Assembly (NCBI GenBank): GCA_932526585.2
Contig: OW052242.1
Location: 53,872,975 to 53,936,974 of the forward strand
From: Philonthus cognatus
Taxonomy: Eukaryota; Arthropoda; Insecta; Coleoptera; Staphylinidae
Reading direction: 5' to 3'
DNA: 64,000 bases
Both the position numbers and the translations under genes were made by a program. The notes below the pieces were generated by a model. It had not been told where the DNA came from and did not search any database. It was given only the letters and a program-made list of their open reading frames with translations. Below, piece after piece: positions 41,227 to 52,547 of the stretch. Within the stretch, counting starts at the first letter, position 1, and the number at the start of each line of letters is the position of its first letter.

Positions 41227-42050
41227 ATACAGGGGTTTGACTTCTTTCGAACCTCCATTACTTTAGCACAATAATTTCACATAAATATTAATTTTCATTT
41301 AATAAATTAAACTTGATTTAATTTTTTTGTATTTTTGTACACTTCAATCTGAGATTTATTTGTATAAACTTTAAGTTAGACTTACATTTCTCTGTTATTG
41401 GTACATGTATCTGTTGAGAAATTTACCCGTTTTTCCCGGTGTTCCAAAAATTGAATACGAGTTTGTTTGCGTTATGCACTTATTAAAAACAATAAATCGG
41501 GAAATAAACGGGCAAATACATGAATTTTAATTTTAAAACAAAATTCAATAGTTTCTTATTATTATTGATAATTATATCTGAATCTCTGTCTCGTTAAGGT
41601 TTAATAATAGTTTTATGATTATTTTAAGGCAATCTATAAAGTTTTGAGTAATTTTGCGCAATTATTGAATTAACATTAAACAATCTATGTTAATTTTACC
41701 GCGGTCTGATGAAACCTGACGCGTATTTTACTTTATAAAACTTTTAAATGTTTGAATGTCATCTAAGCTGTTTTTTTATTAACTCCAAAACTGCATACAT
41801 ATTAGGGATGTTTCGATCCCAAATAAGGTATCGATAATGAAAAGTATCGAAATTCTTGATATGAATACTAGATATTTTAGATTAAATATTTATATTTATT
41901 TAGTACAAAAATTTGTATTTTCAAAGGTCTTTGTCTAAAATAGATAATATTGCCAGTTAAATTTTAATGACAGTTAAAAAAATAACGACAATTATCCAAA
42001 AAACGGCTATCCGCCCTATTATAACAAAAATATAATAAGTAATACATTAA
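41227..42050. other. Unassigned AT-rich sequence
   Basis: May include the 3' UTR of the preceding RT relic (to about 41430). Around 41812-41870, TTAGGGATGTTTCGATCCCA and GTATCGATAATG resemble a hAT-type terminus, but no partner end was found. Confidence 0.3.
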
Positions 42051-42176
42051 TTTATACGAGTGGCTCATGAAGTGATATTTCAAGTTTCCAAAAGCCTGAT
42101 CATTTTGATTTTTCAGTACGCCTCGCAAAACTCGAAATTTTACCTTATGCTTTATCTAGGAGTCAAAACACTTTTA
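42051..42176 (-). repeat. NFB hairpin copy, degenerate
   Basis: GTGGCTCATGAAGTGATATTTC and AAAGCCTGATCATTTTGATT, then a diverged distal arm ending ACTCGAAATTTTACCTTATG and the flank TATCTAGGAGTC. The loop is mostly lost. Confidence 0.65.
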
Positions 42177-43208
42177 AAACAGTAATCGAAATCATATTTT
42201 ATACTTTTCTTTATTGTAAAATTAGGAAAAACAAATATAGTGGATGCATTTTTGACGGTATTGTACTCTTCTCAATATGTTTGTTTTGAATTTCTTTGTA
42301 AATTGATTTTAGTTGATTTTTTAGCATTCATTCAACAGAAAACATATTTCACATCTCAATATAGTTTTATTATTATTACAATTTGTAGTTTTGTAGATTA
42401 AAACAATGTTTTCTTTTAGGCAGCATTTTCATGCTTTCAAATATTATATGTATATATTTTAGTTAAATATGACAGTTTTATTTATAGTAAGATATAATTT
42501 CAGTCAATCTTGCTAAATACAAAATAAGCCAACGGGGACGATTAACTGCATACGCCAACATAAATGTTGAAACTGTAATCAGTATAGTCAAGATTGTCAA
42601 ATAATAGTCAGAATGTAGTATGTTTTCTCACATTACAGTCAATATGATTAGTAGCAAAACTATACTATACAAAAGTGATAAAATGTTTTTGAAATTTTCA
42701 AAAAATCGTCAACATCTAATAAAATCAATGAAATTAATGAAATTCGTAGAAAATTACCAATTTATGACATTGGCTGTAAATATATTTTTGATTCCCGGAA
42801 TTAATTTCGCTCCAAAGCTTTGATTAATTTTTCGCCGTATTCCAAGTTTTTAAAGCTCCAAATGAAAAACTTAATTTTTAACTAATTTTTAAACAAAAGA
42901 CGAACAAAGATTTTAAATGAAATTAAAATTGACAGATTTAATTTCAAATGATGCTTTAAATAAATCTAGCACTAATTCCAAGTTGTTAAGGCTCAGAGCA
43001 AACATTTTATTGTTTTACCAATCTTTAAACATAAATCCAACTAAAAAGTGTTTTTTTTTTAATTGCCGGAATAAACTTTGATAATTGATTAATTCTACGC
43101 CTAATTCTAAGTTTTTTTAAGTTCTAGAGCAAGCATTGATTTCTTACCAATTTTTAAACATACAGGGATTTTTTGTAAGTATTCCATATAAACATTTGTA
43201 AAAATTAA
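42177..43208. other. AT-rich; weak AGTCAA/GTCAAT repeats
   Basis: About 42490-42660 has CAGTCAATCTTG, TATAGTCAAGATTGTCAAAT and ATAGTCAGAATG, like the array at 48.6 kb. At 42780-43140 the phrase TAATTCCAAGTTTTTAAAGCTC recurs three times at about 130-150-bp spacing and again near 43760, a degenerate tandem repeat. No gene. Confidence 0.4.
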
Positions 43209-43324
43209 TGAAACGCAGTTATATTCGTTTCATTACTTTTATTGATAAAGGGTACATAGTACCCGAAATGTACATCTAGCATAGAAAATGAAAATAAAGA
43301 AAGGAATATAACTGAGTTTTAATT
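43209..43324 (+). repeat. Mini inverted repeat with a hammerhead-like motif
   Basis: GAAACGCAGTTATATTCGTTTC and AAGGAATATAACTGAGTTTT flank TTGATAA (43242-43248), then a perfect GGGTAC-ATA-GTACCC stem. GAAA follows, then a 3-bp stem ATG-TA-CAT and C43276. The order is that of a hammerhead core and shares the TTGATAA variant with the Penelope arms at 52.5 and 54.5 kb. Stem I is not convincing. Confidence 0.45.
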
Positions 43325-43407
43325 AAGTGACTTAAAATCTTCACGTAACTCAAATAACTACATTAATTTGTAAAACTAATTAACATGTAAACGGAGGCAG
43401 TATATTT

Positions 43408-43663
43408 TGAACTTTACTTTAAATCTGCATTTTATACATGTAGCGCATGAAGCAAAATTTCGAGTTTAGAAAAGCCTGAAAATTTGGTTTGTTCGCGACC
43501 AAACAAATTTTTCAGGCTATTCTAAACTCGACAGTTTACTTCATGCTTAATCTGGGATTGAAAACACTCGTTGGAGGCTTTGAATTGCAAGCTTAAAAAA
43601 ACAACGATTAACTTCGAATAATCGTAATATGTACTATATACCTAAAAGAAAAATTGTCTGTAT
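43408..43663 (-). repeat. NFB hairpin copy with right terminus
   Basis: The spacer (TTTAAATCTGCATTTTATAC) precedes arms at about 43447-43545 with the very short loop GTTTGTTCGCGACCAAAC. The flank AATCTGGGATTG and ACACTCGTTGG follows, then the terminal flank ending AAAATTGTCTGTATC. Confidence 0.75.
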
Positions 43664-43919
43664 CTGAGAACAAACAACAAAAAACAATTTGAGTTTTGTT
43701 TCAATGTAAATGTAAATACATTTTTGATTTCTGAATTTATTTTTCCCTCATTATCTTTAACTCTGACTAATTCTACAACTAATTCCAAGTTTTTGAAGCT
43801 CTAGAGAAAAAGTTATTTTCTTATAATAGTTTTCAAACGTAACTTCTACAAAAAAAAATTACATAATATCCCAAGTGACAGAATTCAAAATTAAAAATAT
43901 CCTTGTTTTTTATGGAAAA

Positions 43920-44080
43920 TTTGAAAGCTACCAATAAGTGTTTCCACTCCTTGATTAAGCATGCAGTAATATTTAGAGTTTAGAAAAGCCGCAAAGCGCC
44001 CGGCAATTCCAAATTTTCTGGTTTTTCTTAACTTAAAATTTTACTTCATGCGCCAGGCGTATAAAACACTGAATTATTGA
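43920..44080 (+). repeat. NFB hairpin copy, asymmetric
   Basis: The flank TTTCCACTCCTTGATTAAGC precedes a proximal arm that loses complementarity in its inner half (GCCGCAAAGCGCCCGGC). The distal arm reads CCAAATTTTCTGGTTTTTC, then TTTTACTTCATGCGCCAGGC, with spacer ATAAAACACTGA. The inner proximal arm seems deleted. Confidence 0.7.
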
Positions 44081-46012
44081 AAATAAGCTTAATCTTGTGT
44101 TTAATCTTACATTAATAGATTTGACAAAAGTATTAGAAACGTTTATTTTTTACGTTTTCAAAATTCAAGCGCGTGGATCAGTTTGCCTAATTGCTCTACG
44201 GTAGCTACGTCCCTGAACCGACATTAAATTTATTGATGCTTTTGTAGAAAAACCTTGTACATTTAATAAATTACATAGGAGTATTATAGCTAACTGATTA
44301 TTTATGATGTAAAGTGTTAATTTTATAAAAACAACATTGTATATTAATGTATTTTTCTAACTGTCAAAACGAAACTTGCCTGTGCGAGTGACATTATCGA
44401 AAAGACATTAATTCCAGTTTAATAAAGGCAATTAATATTATTTCTTTAATACACCACTATCGCTGGACATAATTAATGAATGAGTTAATTACCCTAGAGG
44501 GGGGCGTACGGTACGGCACGGTATAATAATAATGAACATCCAATATTTTAGTTGGTCGTCGGTGGCCGGGGCCTCCATGCATAATTACACGGGAATAATA
44601 TTTCTCTATCGTGTAATTTAAACTGAATACAAAAGCGGCTAATGAATAAATCACGCGTTTAACGGGCCGATAAAACACGGTTCTGGGGCGTCATATTTCA
44701 TTAGCATAAATCCGGTTTAAAAGTCCCGCCTGCGACCGAACCCGAACACTTTGCTAGATCTATCTCACTAACTCTCGCTAACCAGTTAATATTTAAATGT
44801 GAAACTAACCCCGGTATTTTACTTAATTACATCTTAAAATAAAATACAGTATTCTATACTAGATCAATGATTTTCAAACATATTATTTTTTTGCTACCGT
44901 TCGATCATTTAAAACATGATTTAGAGTAGCCTTTGAATTTTAAATTAGATTGGCACTACTGACATAGTTTACCATAACCTCAAATTTATTTCATCATTTG
45001 ATTAGCATTCTGGGCAACCGCACAAAAAAAAATGCCGCCTACTCTTAATCTGCATTTAAACGATCGTACGGTATTATTTGTTTAAAGAACTACATTATCT
45101 ATGAACGAACAAAAAATCATTGTTAGCAAATTTAGAATAGTTGAACAAAGTAATTAAGCAATTATAAGTATATTCTTTATTTCTTATATTGTATGTTTTA
45201 AATAATTATCATAAAAGAATGAATCTAAACATGAAATTAAAATAAATTATTCATACGGTTATATGGCGAATGCGCCGGGTGAAAAATCGGCAACTCGAAT
45301 TTAAGCAAATATTATTATGCTTTCGTGATGTATAATTTAAATTGAAAAAATAAATAATAAAATTGAATTTTATAAAATTTATTACGCAATCCATAATTAC
45401 ATATCTGTCGTGTTGAAGTATCGTAAAGTGGATTTATTAATTATACAATGGAATATGAAAAAAAAAAGTGTGACGCTGACGTCCGTGGTAATTTAAATTG
45501 TTGTGAGGGGTGCGTTTCATTGCTAATACTATACAGATGATTAAGAGCAATTATCCGACCCCTAAACACCACTCGACACCCTCCGCATCCCTTCAATTTT
45601 CCAGAGGGGGAGAAATGGGAATGACTGCCTGTTTCGGAGCAAATAAGGAAAGGAACGCTTTACCGGAATTGGCCAGAGTTAACTTAAATTGCAGGAATGG
45701 CAGATAGACATTTCTAAGGGATTTAATTTTAATATTGGAACATTTATTATGTAGTCAATTATATTTTTGTTATGTACGAGTATTCATGAATATATTTGTT
45801 AATAATAGATGAGAAAAGTGTTTATTTTACTTTATACGATGAATGATAACCAAATCAAAAATTGATGCAAATCAATCAATTATGCAAAAAATGAGATTAC
45901 AGAAAAAACAAATAATAAACTATTTATTAAAAATATGAATTTTGAACAAAACTTTCATTGCTCCAACAAATATACTAGTATAAAAAAAGTTAATTGATGA
46001 GGCGAATACATA
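44081..46012. other. Unassigned; GC-richer stretches
   Basis: About 44450-44780 and 45480-45710 are less AT-rich and unique within the window (GGGGGGCGTACGGTACGGCA; CCCCTAAACACCACTCGACA). The 65- and 73-codon open frames there resemble no known protein. Possibly single-copy non-coding DNA. Confidence 0.3.
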
Positions 46013-46097
46013 ATAATAATAACACTTAAGATAAAACAACTGAGTTGTGCGGGTTTCACTTTATTAGTGAACTTAGTTGTTTTATTTCAATTGTTAT
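46013..46097. repeat. Hairpin with about 30-bp arms
   Basis: AATAACACTTAAGATAAAAC and AACTGAGTT are mirrored by AACTTAGTTGTTTTATTTC and AATTGTTATT around TGTGCGGGTTTCACTTTATT. Confidence 0.55.
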
Positions 46098-46344
46098 TTT
46101 AAATTACTGAAAAAATAATAATTCTAATACAGCCATCTGTATTATTCGAAATTTTATTGTGGTGTATTATTCATCATATAATATATTACATGACGCAATA
46201 ATTGTAATTGTTCTAATATATCCTGTAATTAGATCTTGTGTGTAGGTGATAATTAAATATTGTTTATGATATTGTTGAAATGCCTGTAAACAGTGGTGGC
46301 TCATAAAAACTTTTTTACAGACATAAACAGAAAATTATTTTTTA

Positions 46345-46755
46345 ATTATACCTACATATCCCACTGCGCATGTATTTTGAGGCATGGGTTGTTTTTTTGA
46401 TGACTTCAATTTGAAACTACCAGCGAGTGTCTCCAATCTTTGATTACGCATGAAATAAAATTTGGAGTTTAAATAGCCTGAAAATTTAGATTGTCGCTCT
46501 TCTTCGCGGAGCAGCCAATCCAAATTTACAGGCTTTTCTAAAATCGAAATGTTATTTCATGCGCCACGCCTATAATAACCCTGAAATATTGTGAAATTCG
46601 AAATATTCTTGTTTAGCAGTATTTTTTTGAACCTGCTTTAGTAGTATATTCCTATTACTGATTTAGCAGTATTTATTTTAAAATGCACAATATTTCAGTG
46701 TTTTATACGCGTGATTCAATAAAACCTGACACTTCAAGAAAAATTCTCTGTATGT
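46345..46755. repeat. NFB element, second hairpin lost
   Basis: A diverged left flank (ACCTACATATCCCACTGCGC) leads to a hairpin at about 46449-46562 (loop GTCGCTCTTCTTCGCGGAGC) and the spacer GCCTATAATAACCCTGAAAT. Farther right an inverted spacer (TTTCAGTGTTTTATACGCG, 46692-46710) is joined directly to a terminus (AAGAAAAATTCTCTGTATG), so the second hairpin has been deleted. Confidence 0.7.
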
Positions 46756-46889
46756 ATTGTTTAACTTTTATTTTTTTCACTTTTCTTCATTTCCATTGAA
46801 GAAAGAAGTAATCTAGAAGAAGAAAACTAAAAAAATAAATAAAAGTGCTACAAAAATAAGTTAATGTCTTTTGTGTGTTGTTTTTTGTA

Positions 46890-48020
46890 TAAATAGAAAA
46901 AGTAGCTAATGTTTTAGTCACTCTTATAACGTTCGTAAATTAATCAAAATTGACAATATTACCGGCGAACTTAAGTGATTTAATGGAAATATTAATGAAT
47001 GAAAATAATTCTATTAAAAACGGGATGAACAGTTACAAAAACCTCTAATTTTTAAAATAAAATGTTTGTTGTAGGTATGCATAATTACTTGATAATTATC
47101 AGATCATTAATAATATTAAGAGTAAGTTATTCAATTACATCGTTATCAAAGTTTAGCTCAAGTTCAGTTTAAGTAATAATAGGGTTAGTTGTACGATCAT
47201 AATGTTTAGTCTTGAACTTATTTAAATTTACATTTACCGTAAATGTAATTGAAACCTGGGCTTTAAACAGGGACTGAATCGAAAACCGGAAACAGTAAAA
47301 CTTAATTTTGAATCAATTTTCAAAGTAAAGACCAACAAAAATATCAATAATTTAAAATAAAAACAAATGTATATGGATTTTTAATTGACCGTACTTTCAC
47401 ATATTTCGTTCAAACATTTGTAGAACTGACTAACATGTTAATCGAGGCAGTATATTTTGAACTTAACTTAAAATCAGTGCTTTATACGTGTGGCGCATAA
47501 AGTAAAATTTCGAGTTTAGAAAAGTATGAAAATTTGGTTTGGTCGCTTCGCTTCGCTACGCGACCAAACCAAATTTTCAGTCTTTTCTAAACTTGAAATT
47601 TTGCTTCATGCTTAATCTAGGATTGGAAACACTCATTGGAGGCTTCAAATTGCAAGTTTACAAAAAGTAGCCAATGTTTTAGTCACTCATATAACTTACG
47701 TAAATTTATCAAAATTGACAATAGTACTAGCGACACAATTAATGTATAATAAAATTCTATTCAGAACGGAATGAACAGTTACAAAAACATCTCATTTTTA
47801 AAATAAAATTTTGTTGTACGTATGATTTCAATAATAATACTAAGAGCAAGTTTTTCAATTGCATCGTTAGCAAATTTTAGCTCAAGTTCAGTTTAAGTAA
47901 TAATAGGGTTAGTTGTTCGATCATAGTTTTTAGTCTAAAACTTATTTTAATTTACATTCACCTTAAATGTAATTTAAACCTGGGCTTCGAATACGAACTG
48001 AATCGAAAACAGGAAACCGA
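46890..48020. repeat. Direct duplication, about 400-bp units with period about 750 bp
   Basis: 46890-47300 and 47655-48020 share AAAAGTAGC, AATGTTTTAGTCACTC, TTTAGCTCAAGTTCAGTTTA, AGTAATAATAGGGTTAGTTG and AAACCTGGGCTT. Both end in the start of a GAATCGAAAACCGG-rich hAT-like terminus. Between them sits one NFB copy. Confidence 0.65.
47458..47665 (-). repeat. NFB hairpin copy
   Basis: The spacer (AAAATCAGTGCTTTATACGT) precedes arms at about 47495-47610 with loop GGTCGCTTCGCTTCGCTACG, then the flank AATCTAGGATTGG and ACACTCATTGG. The preceding GAGGCAGTATATTTTGAACT also occurs before the copy at 43408, so the repeated block extends beyond the hairpin. Confidence 0.78.
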
Positions 48021-48333
48021 AAACCGAGGAAAAATAAACGGTATTTTGTCGAATCAAAAACCGGAACCGAACCGAAATAAATATCGATTTATTTCGATTT
48101 GAATTTAAATATCCTCACTTTTACAATTTTACAAAAAATCATCTGTTTTGCTTAAAATCATAAGAGAAAAAAAATTGACAATGGCTTAAATCAGCTGATA
48201 CGGACTTTTCATACATTTAAATTTTTTTCGTACAGTTTTGTTTTTTCCGACGTTAACATCGCGATTTTGACGTAAATGTCGATTTAGTAAAAGTCAGATC
48301 AACTTGAAAATTGACGTAAAACGCCGACAATTA

Positions 48334-48562
48334 AGGAGTGTTCGAACAAAAGGTAACAGTTCAATCGTTACTATTTTTTGAGAAAAAAAATATGATTAAA
48401 TGTTCCTTTTTGTTCGAAAACGGACATTTTGATTTGGTTTTCCTATGGAAATTTTTACAATTTAATACGCCAAATTCAACCAAAATGTGTAGATTATAAA
48501 TTTACGTACGATTCTCAAAAAAAAGCTAGTAGAAATGTAACCTTCTTTTCGAACAATCTTCA
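48334..48562. mobile_element. Foldback MITE with about 50-bp terminal inverted repeats
   Basis: GGAGTGTTCGAACAAAAGGT, then CGTTACTATTTTTTGAGAA, is mirrored by TTCTCAAAAAAAAGCTAGTAG and AACCTTCTTTTCGAACAATC. About 125 bp separate the arms. No coding. Confidence 0.7.
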
Positions 48563-48579
48563 GTTGTCAATTTAGTTAA

Positions 48580-49010
48580 TATATTCAATGTTTTCGAACG
48601 ACAGTCAATGAATGGTAATCAATATTTAGCACGCATGTAGTCAAGATAATAATCGATTAATATTCAATGTTGTCAAGTCAATTTTGAATAGAGGTGAACA
48701 ATCAGCATGAATATGTAATCAACATTATCGATTAATAGTTAGTATTGTCAAATAACGGTCAATAAATAGCATGTAGTTACAATGTAATCGATCAATAGTC
48801 AATATTTTAAATGACAACATATGAATAGTAGGTAATAATCAGTATGTAGTAAACGTTAATAGTCAATGTTTTCAAATTACTGCTAACAAATACTAGTCAA
48901 CATAATCGAAATAGTCAATATTGTTGTCAAATGGCTGTCAATATGATAAAGACTGTCAATATAATGACATACCATCTATTGAATTAAATGACACCTGATG
49001 TGACTATCAC
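48580..49010. repeat. Degenerate array of GTCAAT/AATCGATTAATAG phrases
   Basis: CAGTCAATGAATGGTAATCA, TAATCGATTAATATTCAATG, TTGTCAAATAACGGTCAATA and TAATCGATCAATAGTCAATA recur at about 60-80-bp intervals. It lies upstream of the TGACTGTAAGTCAC array and may be its decayed beginning. Confidence 0.5.
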
Positions 49011-49177
49011 AGCATTTTTACTAAAATCACTGGTCGTTTCTATTTCTGTCGCTATAAAATCTTGACCTAAATCGCTTGGTCGGCTGTCAATTAATTAATC
49101 GACAGCGGAACAATCGATTTAAGTCAACATTTTATACCGATTTTATATACGATACAATCGTATTATCACATGTAATA

Positions 49178-49396
49178 CCACTAGTTGTTTGAAATTTTCG
49201 TAAAGACTTTGTTTTTAATGAAAGCTCAGTTGTCTAACAATGGAACGAGATGAAACTTTCTCTGAAAAAGGCATGAGCTCGTAGAGCGAGTGACTTTTTC
49301 TGACAGTTTCATCGAATTGAATTGCTTAAGACAACTAAGCTTGAGTGAATAAAGAGAAAGTCTTTCTCGACAAAAATTTCAAACAACGAGTGATAT
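49178..49396. mobile_element. Foldback MITE, arms about 100 bp
   Basis: ACTAGTTGTTTGAAATTTTCG, AGACTTTGTTTTTAATGAAA, AGCTCAGTTGTCT, GATGAAACTTTCTCTGAAAA and GAGCTCG are mirrored by CGAGTGACTTTTTCTGACAG, AAGACAACTAAGCTTGAGTG, GAAAGTCTTTCTCGACAAAA and TTTCAAACAACGAGTG. Arms carry mismatches but pair along most of their length. Confidence 0.7.
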
Positions 49397-49399
49397 TCG

Positions 49400-49789
49400 A
49401 ATGATCATTTAATGAAATTCAATAACAAAAACTGTCTTGTGGGTTCATGTTACATGCAATTAATTTTAAAATACTTGCCACATCTGCCAATTAATGTCAA
49501 TTCGTAGTTGGGGACGTTCCAAAGAATATGAATTGTGTCCAAACATAATTATGGTTTCTAACCGTGTTTGTTGGAATTGCTTTCTTCAAAAATTTATCAA
49601 CTTTTTGATCTGTGTTACTTCCGAAGTGATTCATTATAAAATTAATGATTAAATATGACAGGTGACAGATTTAAGACAAATTTGGAAAGACAATTTTGGA
49701 AAGACCACTGCGATAGCGAATGTTTTCACGGAAAGACCGTAATGACAACAAATCACAATCCCTTATTTAGATTTGAATTAAATAATCAC
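49400..49789. other. Unassigned sequence
   Basis: Nothing recognised between the foldback and the tandem array. Confidence 0.3.
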
Positions 49790-50760
49790 TATAAGTCACT
49801 TAGTTGACTGTTTTTTGTTATTATAATAGTATTTAGTAATTACACATCTTTATCCACTGTATATTAACTATTGCAATATTGATTATAAGTCTCTAAGTAT
49901 GATAGAAGTTTCTCATTAAATCGGTTTGTTAACTGGGTATTAACATTTATTACATTTTTAATTGTAAGCCAATTGGTTGGCTGGCTTTTGGCTATCATAA
50001 GATTTTGTCATACTATATTATATCTTTATCGGCTATATTTAACTATTGTTACATTATAACTGTAAGTCACCTGGTTGACTGTTGACTCAAATTGGATTTA
50101 GTCATTAAATCTCTCTATTGACTGTATTTTGACTATTGTAACATTATAACGGTATATTACTTGGTTGACTATTAACTTATTAGGATTTGACTGTCTTTTG
50201 TCTGTGCTAGGAATTTATCATAAAATATCTTTATCGATTGTATTTTGACTATTGTGACATTATGGCTGTAAGTCACTTAATTGAGTACCTTTTGTCTATG
50301 CAAGGATTTTATCATTTCAGGTCTCTATCGACTGTATTTCGACAGTTGTGATATTATTATCACTTGACTATTTTATTCGGATTTTGTCATTAAATCATTG
50401 TATTTTAAATGTATATTTTCAAGTTTCGTAAAGAGTATAATCAATAGAAACTAACACCCTTGTATCCTTTTATCACATTAATTTTCCAATCTTAAGATAT
50501 ATATGACTGACAACTTTAGATACATATGACTGAGAACAGTTGTTAGAATTAGTTGTTAATAATATTGAGTGCGTATCACTCGAAATATGTATCTAAAGAT
50601 TAGAAATTACATTTGTATTCATTGTATTTTAAGTATTGCTTTATTATGACTGTAAGTCACATGATTTACTGTCTTTTGACTATAATATGATTTTGTCATT
50701 AAATCCCTGTATCGACCTATATTTTGACTATTATGACTTTATGAATGTGAGTCACTAGGT
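49790..50760. repeat. Tandem array, about 95-110-bp TGACTGTAAGTCACTTGGTTGACTG units
   Basis: Roughly eight imperfect units. Each contains TGTAAGTCACTTGGTTGAC, TTTTGACTATNNTANGATTT, GTCATTAAATC, TATCGACTGTATTTTGACTA and TTGTGACATTATGAC. Same unit as 16500-17500. Unit boundaries were judged by eye. Confidence 0.7.
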
Positions 50761-50945
50761 TGTTTGACATTAGTCTATTGTGTCAACTTGCTGCCGGCAT
50801 TTAGTCCATTATGTCAACTTAGCACAAGTCGGCTTCAGCCGACATTAGTCCATCGTCTCAATTTAAAACGAGTCGGCGTCAGCCGAAATTTAGTCCAATG
50901 TATCAATTTGACACAAATCGGCGCCAGCCGACATTCGGACTATTG
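50761..50945. repeat. Tandem array of about 48-bp GTCGGC/GCCGAC units
   Basis: Four units of the form TTGACACAAATCGGCGCCAG then CCGACATTCGGACTATTGTC. GTCGGCGTCAGCCGA and CGGCGCCAGCCG form mini-hairpins. It sits between the longer array and an NFB hairpin, exactly as at 17515-17745. Confidence 0.75.
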
Positions 50946-51057
50946 TCAATTTGATACAAATATTATTTGAACCATATAATTAGATGAAATTATTTTGTTA
51001 TTGTTTTGCTTTATGACACTTGCTACACACACATTTTGATAGTTGTGACATATTTTA

Positions 51058-51232
51058 AACTAACGAGTGTCTTCCACTCCCTTGTTGAGCATAAAGTAAC
51101 ATTTCGAGTTTAGAAAAGCTCGCAAAATTTGGAGCTTCGCGAAGCGACTAAACCAAGTTTTGCAGGCTTTTCTAAACTCGACATTTTACTTCATGCATCA
51201 CGCGTATAAACTACTCATTTAAGGTTAAGTTA
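51058..51232 (+). repeat. NFB hairpin copy after the second GTCGGC array
   Basis: The flank TTCCACTCCCTTGTTGAGC, arms at about 51089-51196, loop GAGCTTCGCGAAGCGAC and spacer GCGTATAAACTACTCATTTA. Its downstream sequence to 51430 matches that after the 17853 copy. Confidence 0.78.
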
Positions 51233-51689
51233 AAAATATATACTGCTAAGATGTGATGGATATTTACTAAGATACAACGTAACAATACAAAAACTATGTA
51301 TTTTATGAATACTCTGTAAATATAATAATAATAATAATAATAAAAGTAGAACAAATTTAGTTTCAGACATTTTTCCATACTGTTAATATTTAAATCATAA
51401 TATCTATAACAAGGAAAGTGCTATCATGGACATAATATGATATAAAAATATTTTAACAATTAATTTGTTTTGAATTAAATATTTTTAAAATAATAATTTA
51501 TGAACTGAATAGCTAAGCCATATAGTGTTAAATTTATTTTAAAAACGATTTAATTTTAACCAATGCAATCACTGTACTGTTTAAAGTTGTAGATTTTTCT
51601 CCAAAGTTTTATTATTAATGTTATTTGCCGACCTAATATAACATAATTTTCAAATTATGATGTTATTTGATTAAAAAATCAGTATTTTC
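51233..51689. other. Shared tail, then AT-rich; TAA microsatellite
   Basis: A TAA-type microsatellite lies at 51321-51344; 51345-51430 matches 18100-18200. Nothing else recognised. Confidence 0.45.
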
Positions 51690-51857
51690 CTAACGAGTAT
51701 TTTCCACTTCTTGATTAAGCATAAAGTACATATTTTTAGTTTAGAAGAGCCTGAAAATTCGGATTGGTCCAATCAAATTTTTCAGACTTTTCTAAACTTG
51801 AAATATTTACTTCATGCACCAGGCATGTAAAACACTGATTTTAAATCAAGTTCAAAA
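51690..51857 (+). repeat. NFB hairpin copy, short loop
   Basis: The flank TTTTCCACTTCTTGATTAAGC precedes arms at about 51719-51818 meeting at CGGATTGGTCCAATCAAATT. The spacer GCATGTAAAACACTGATTTT follows. Confidence 0.75.
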
Positions 51858-51876
51858 ATATAGATATTAATTATAA

Positions 51877-51927
51877 TCCATTAACGGTCAGGTAATTAAG
51901 GATATAACACTAAAAGTTGATTTTAAG
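51877..51927 (+). repeat. PiggyBac-like terminal motif (weak)
   Basis: ATCCATTAACGGTCAGGTAA and CACTAAAAGTTGATTTTAAG match the motif at 57579 with changes. The following TCTATGAATGACTTATTGTA recurs at 63900, again just before an NFB terminus. Confidence 0.35.
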
Positions 51928-51979
51928 TAAAATTCTGCACTTTTCTTTATGATGTCTATGAATGACTTATTGTATTACA

Positions 51980-52260
51980 TACTGTGAATTTATCTTTTAA
52001 ATATACATATTGTATATGCTGCAAAATTTCAGGCATTCGTCGATTTTATATAAAAACGTGCAGTATAAAGTTTAGAACAAGTGATTCCACTCCCAGACTA
52101 AGCATGAAGTAAAATTTCGAGTTTAGAAAAGCTTTAAAATTTGGTTTGGTCGCTCCGTGAAGCGGAGCGGCCAAACCAAATTTTAATGCTTTTCTAAACT
52201 CGAAATTTTACTTTATGCGCTACGCGCATAAAACACTGAAATATTGTGAAGTTAGAAATA
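51980..52260 (+). repeat. NFB element, left terminus plus hairpin
   Basis: It starts ATACTGTGAATTTATCTTTT. The diverged terminal flank (GGCATTCGTCGATTTTATAT) leads to a hairpin at about 52103-52217 (loop GGTCGCTCCGTGAAGCGGAGCGGCC) and the spacer GCGCATAAAACACTGAAATA. The same left flank opens the copy cut by the window end at 63924. Confidence 0.82.
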
Positions 52261-52504
52261 CACTCACATAATTTATTTTTTAAATGAGTAATAATATAAA
52301 TATTTAAATAACAACATATTGATATATTTCCTTATACATTTTTAAGTCAGGTCAAATAGTATATATCAAATTAACTTATATAGTAATCTAATTAACAAAA
52401 AATTAATAAAATCTTTGATTTGGTTGGCGTTCACTTTGTGGTACATCTTTATAAAATAATATTAAAACACTTAACTTTGTTTTACCACTTTAATTAACTT
52501 TTTA

Positions 52505-52547
52505 CAGTGACTATAGTTTCGACTACAAGCTAGTCATTATCAAACTG
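52505..52547 (-). ncRNA. Hammerhead-like motif, left Penelope arm
   Basis: Reverse complement of the motif at 54457-54499 with identical sequence: stem I CAGT/ACTG, variant core TTGATAA, stem II GACTA/TAGTC, GAAAC-TATA-GTC. Core positions C3 and G8 are changed to U and A, so self-cleavage is doubtful. Confidence 0.5.

Noticed and set aside
41812..41870. Additional hAT element starting TTAGGGATGTTTCGATCCC
   Set aside because: No matching opposite end or target duplication found.
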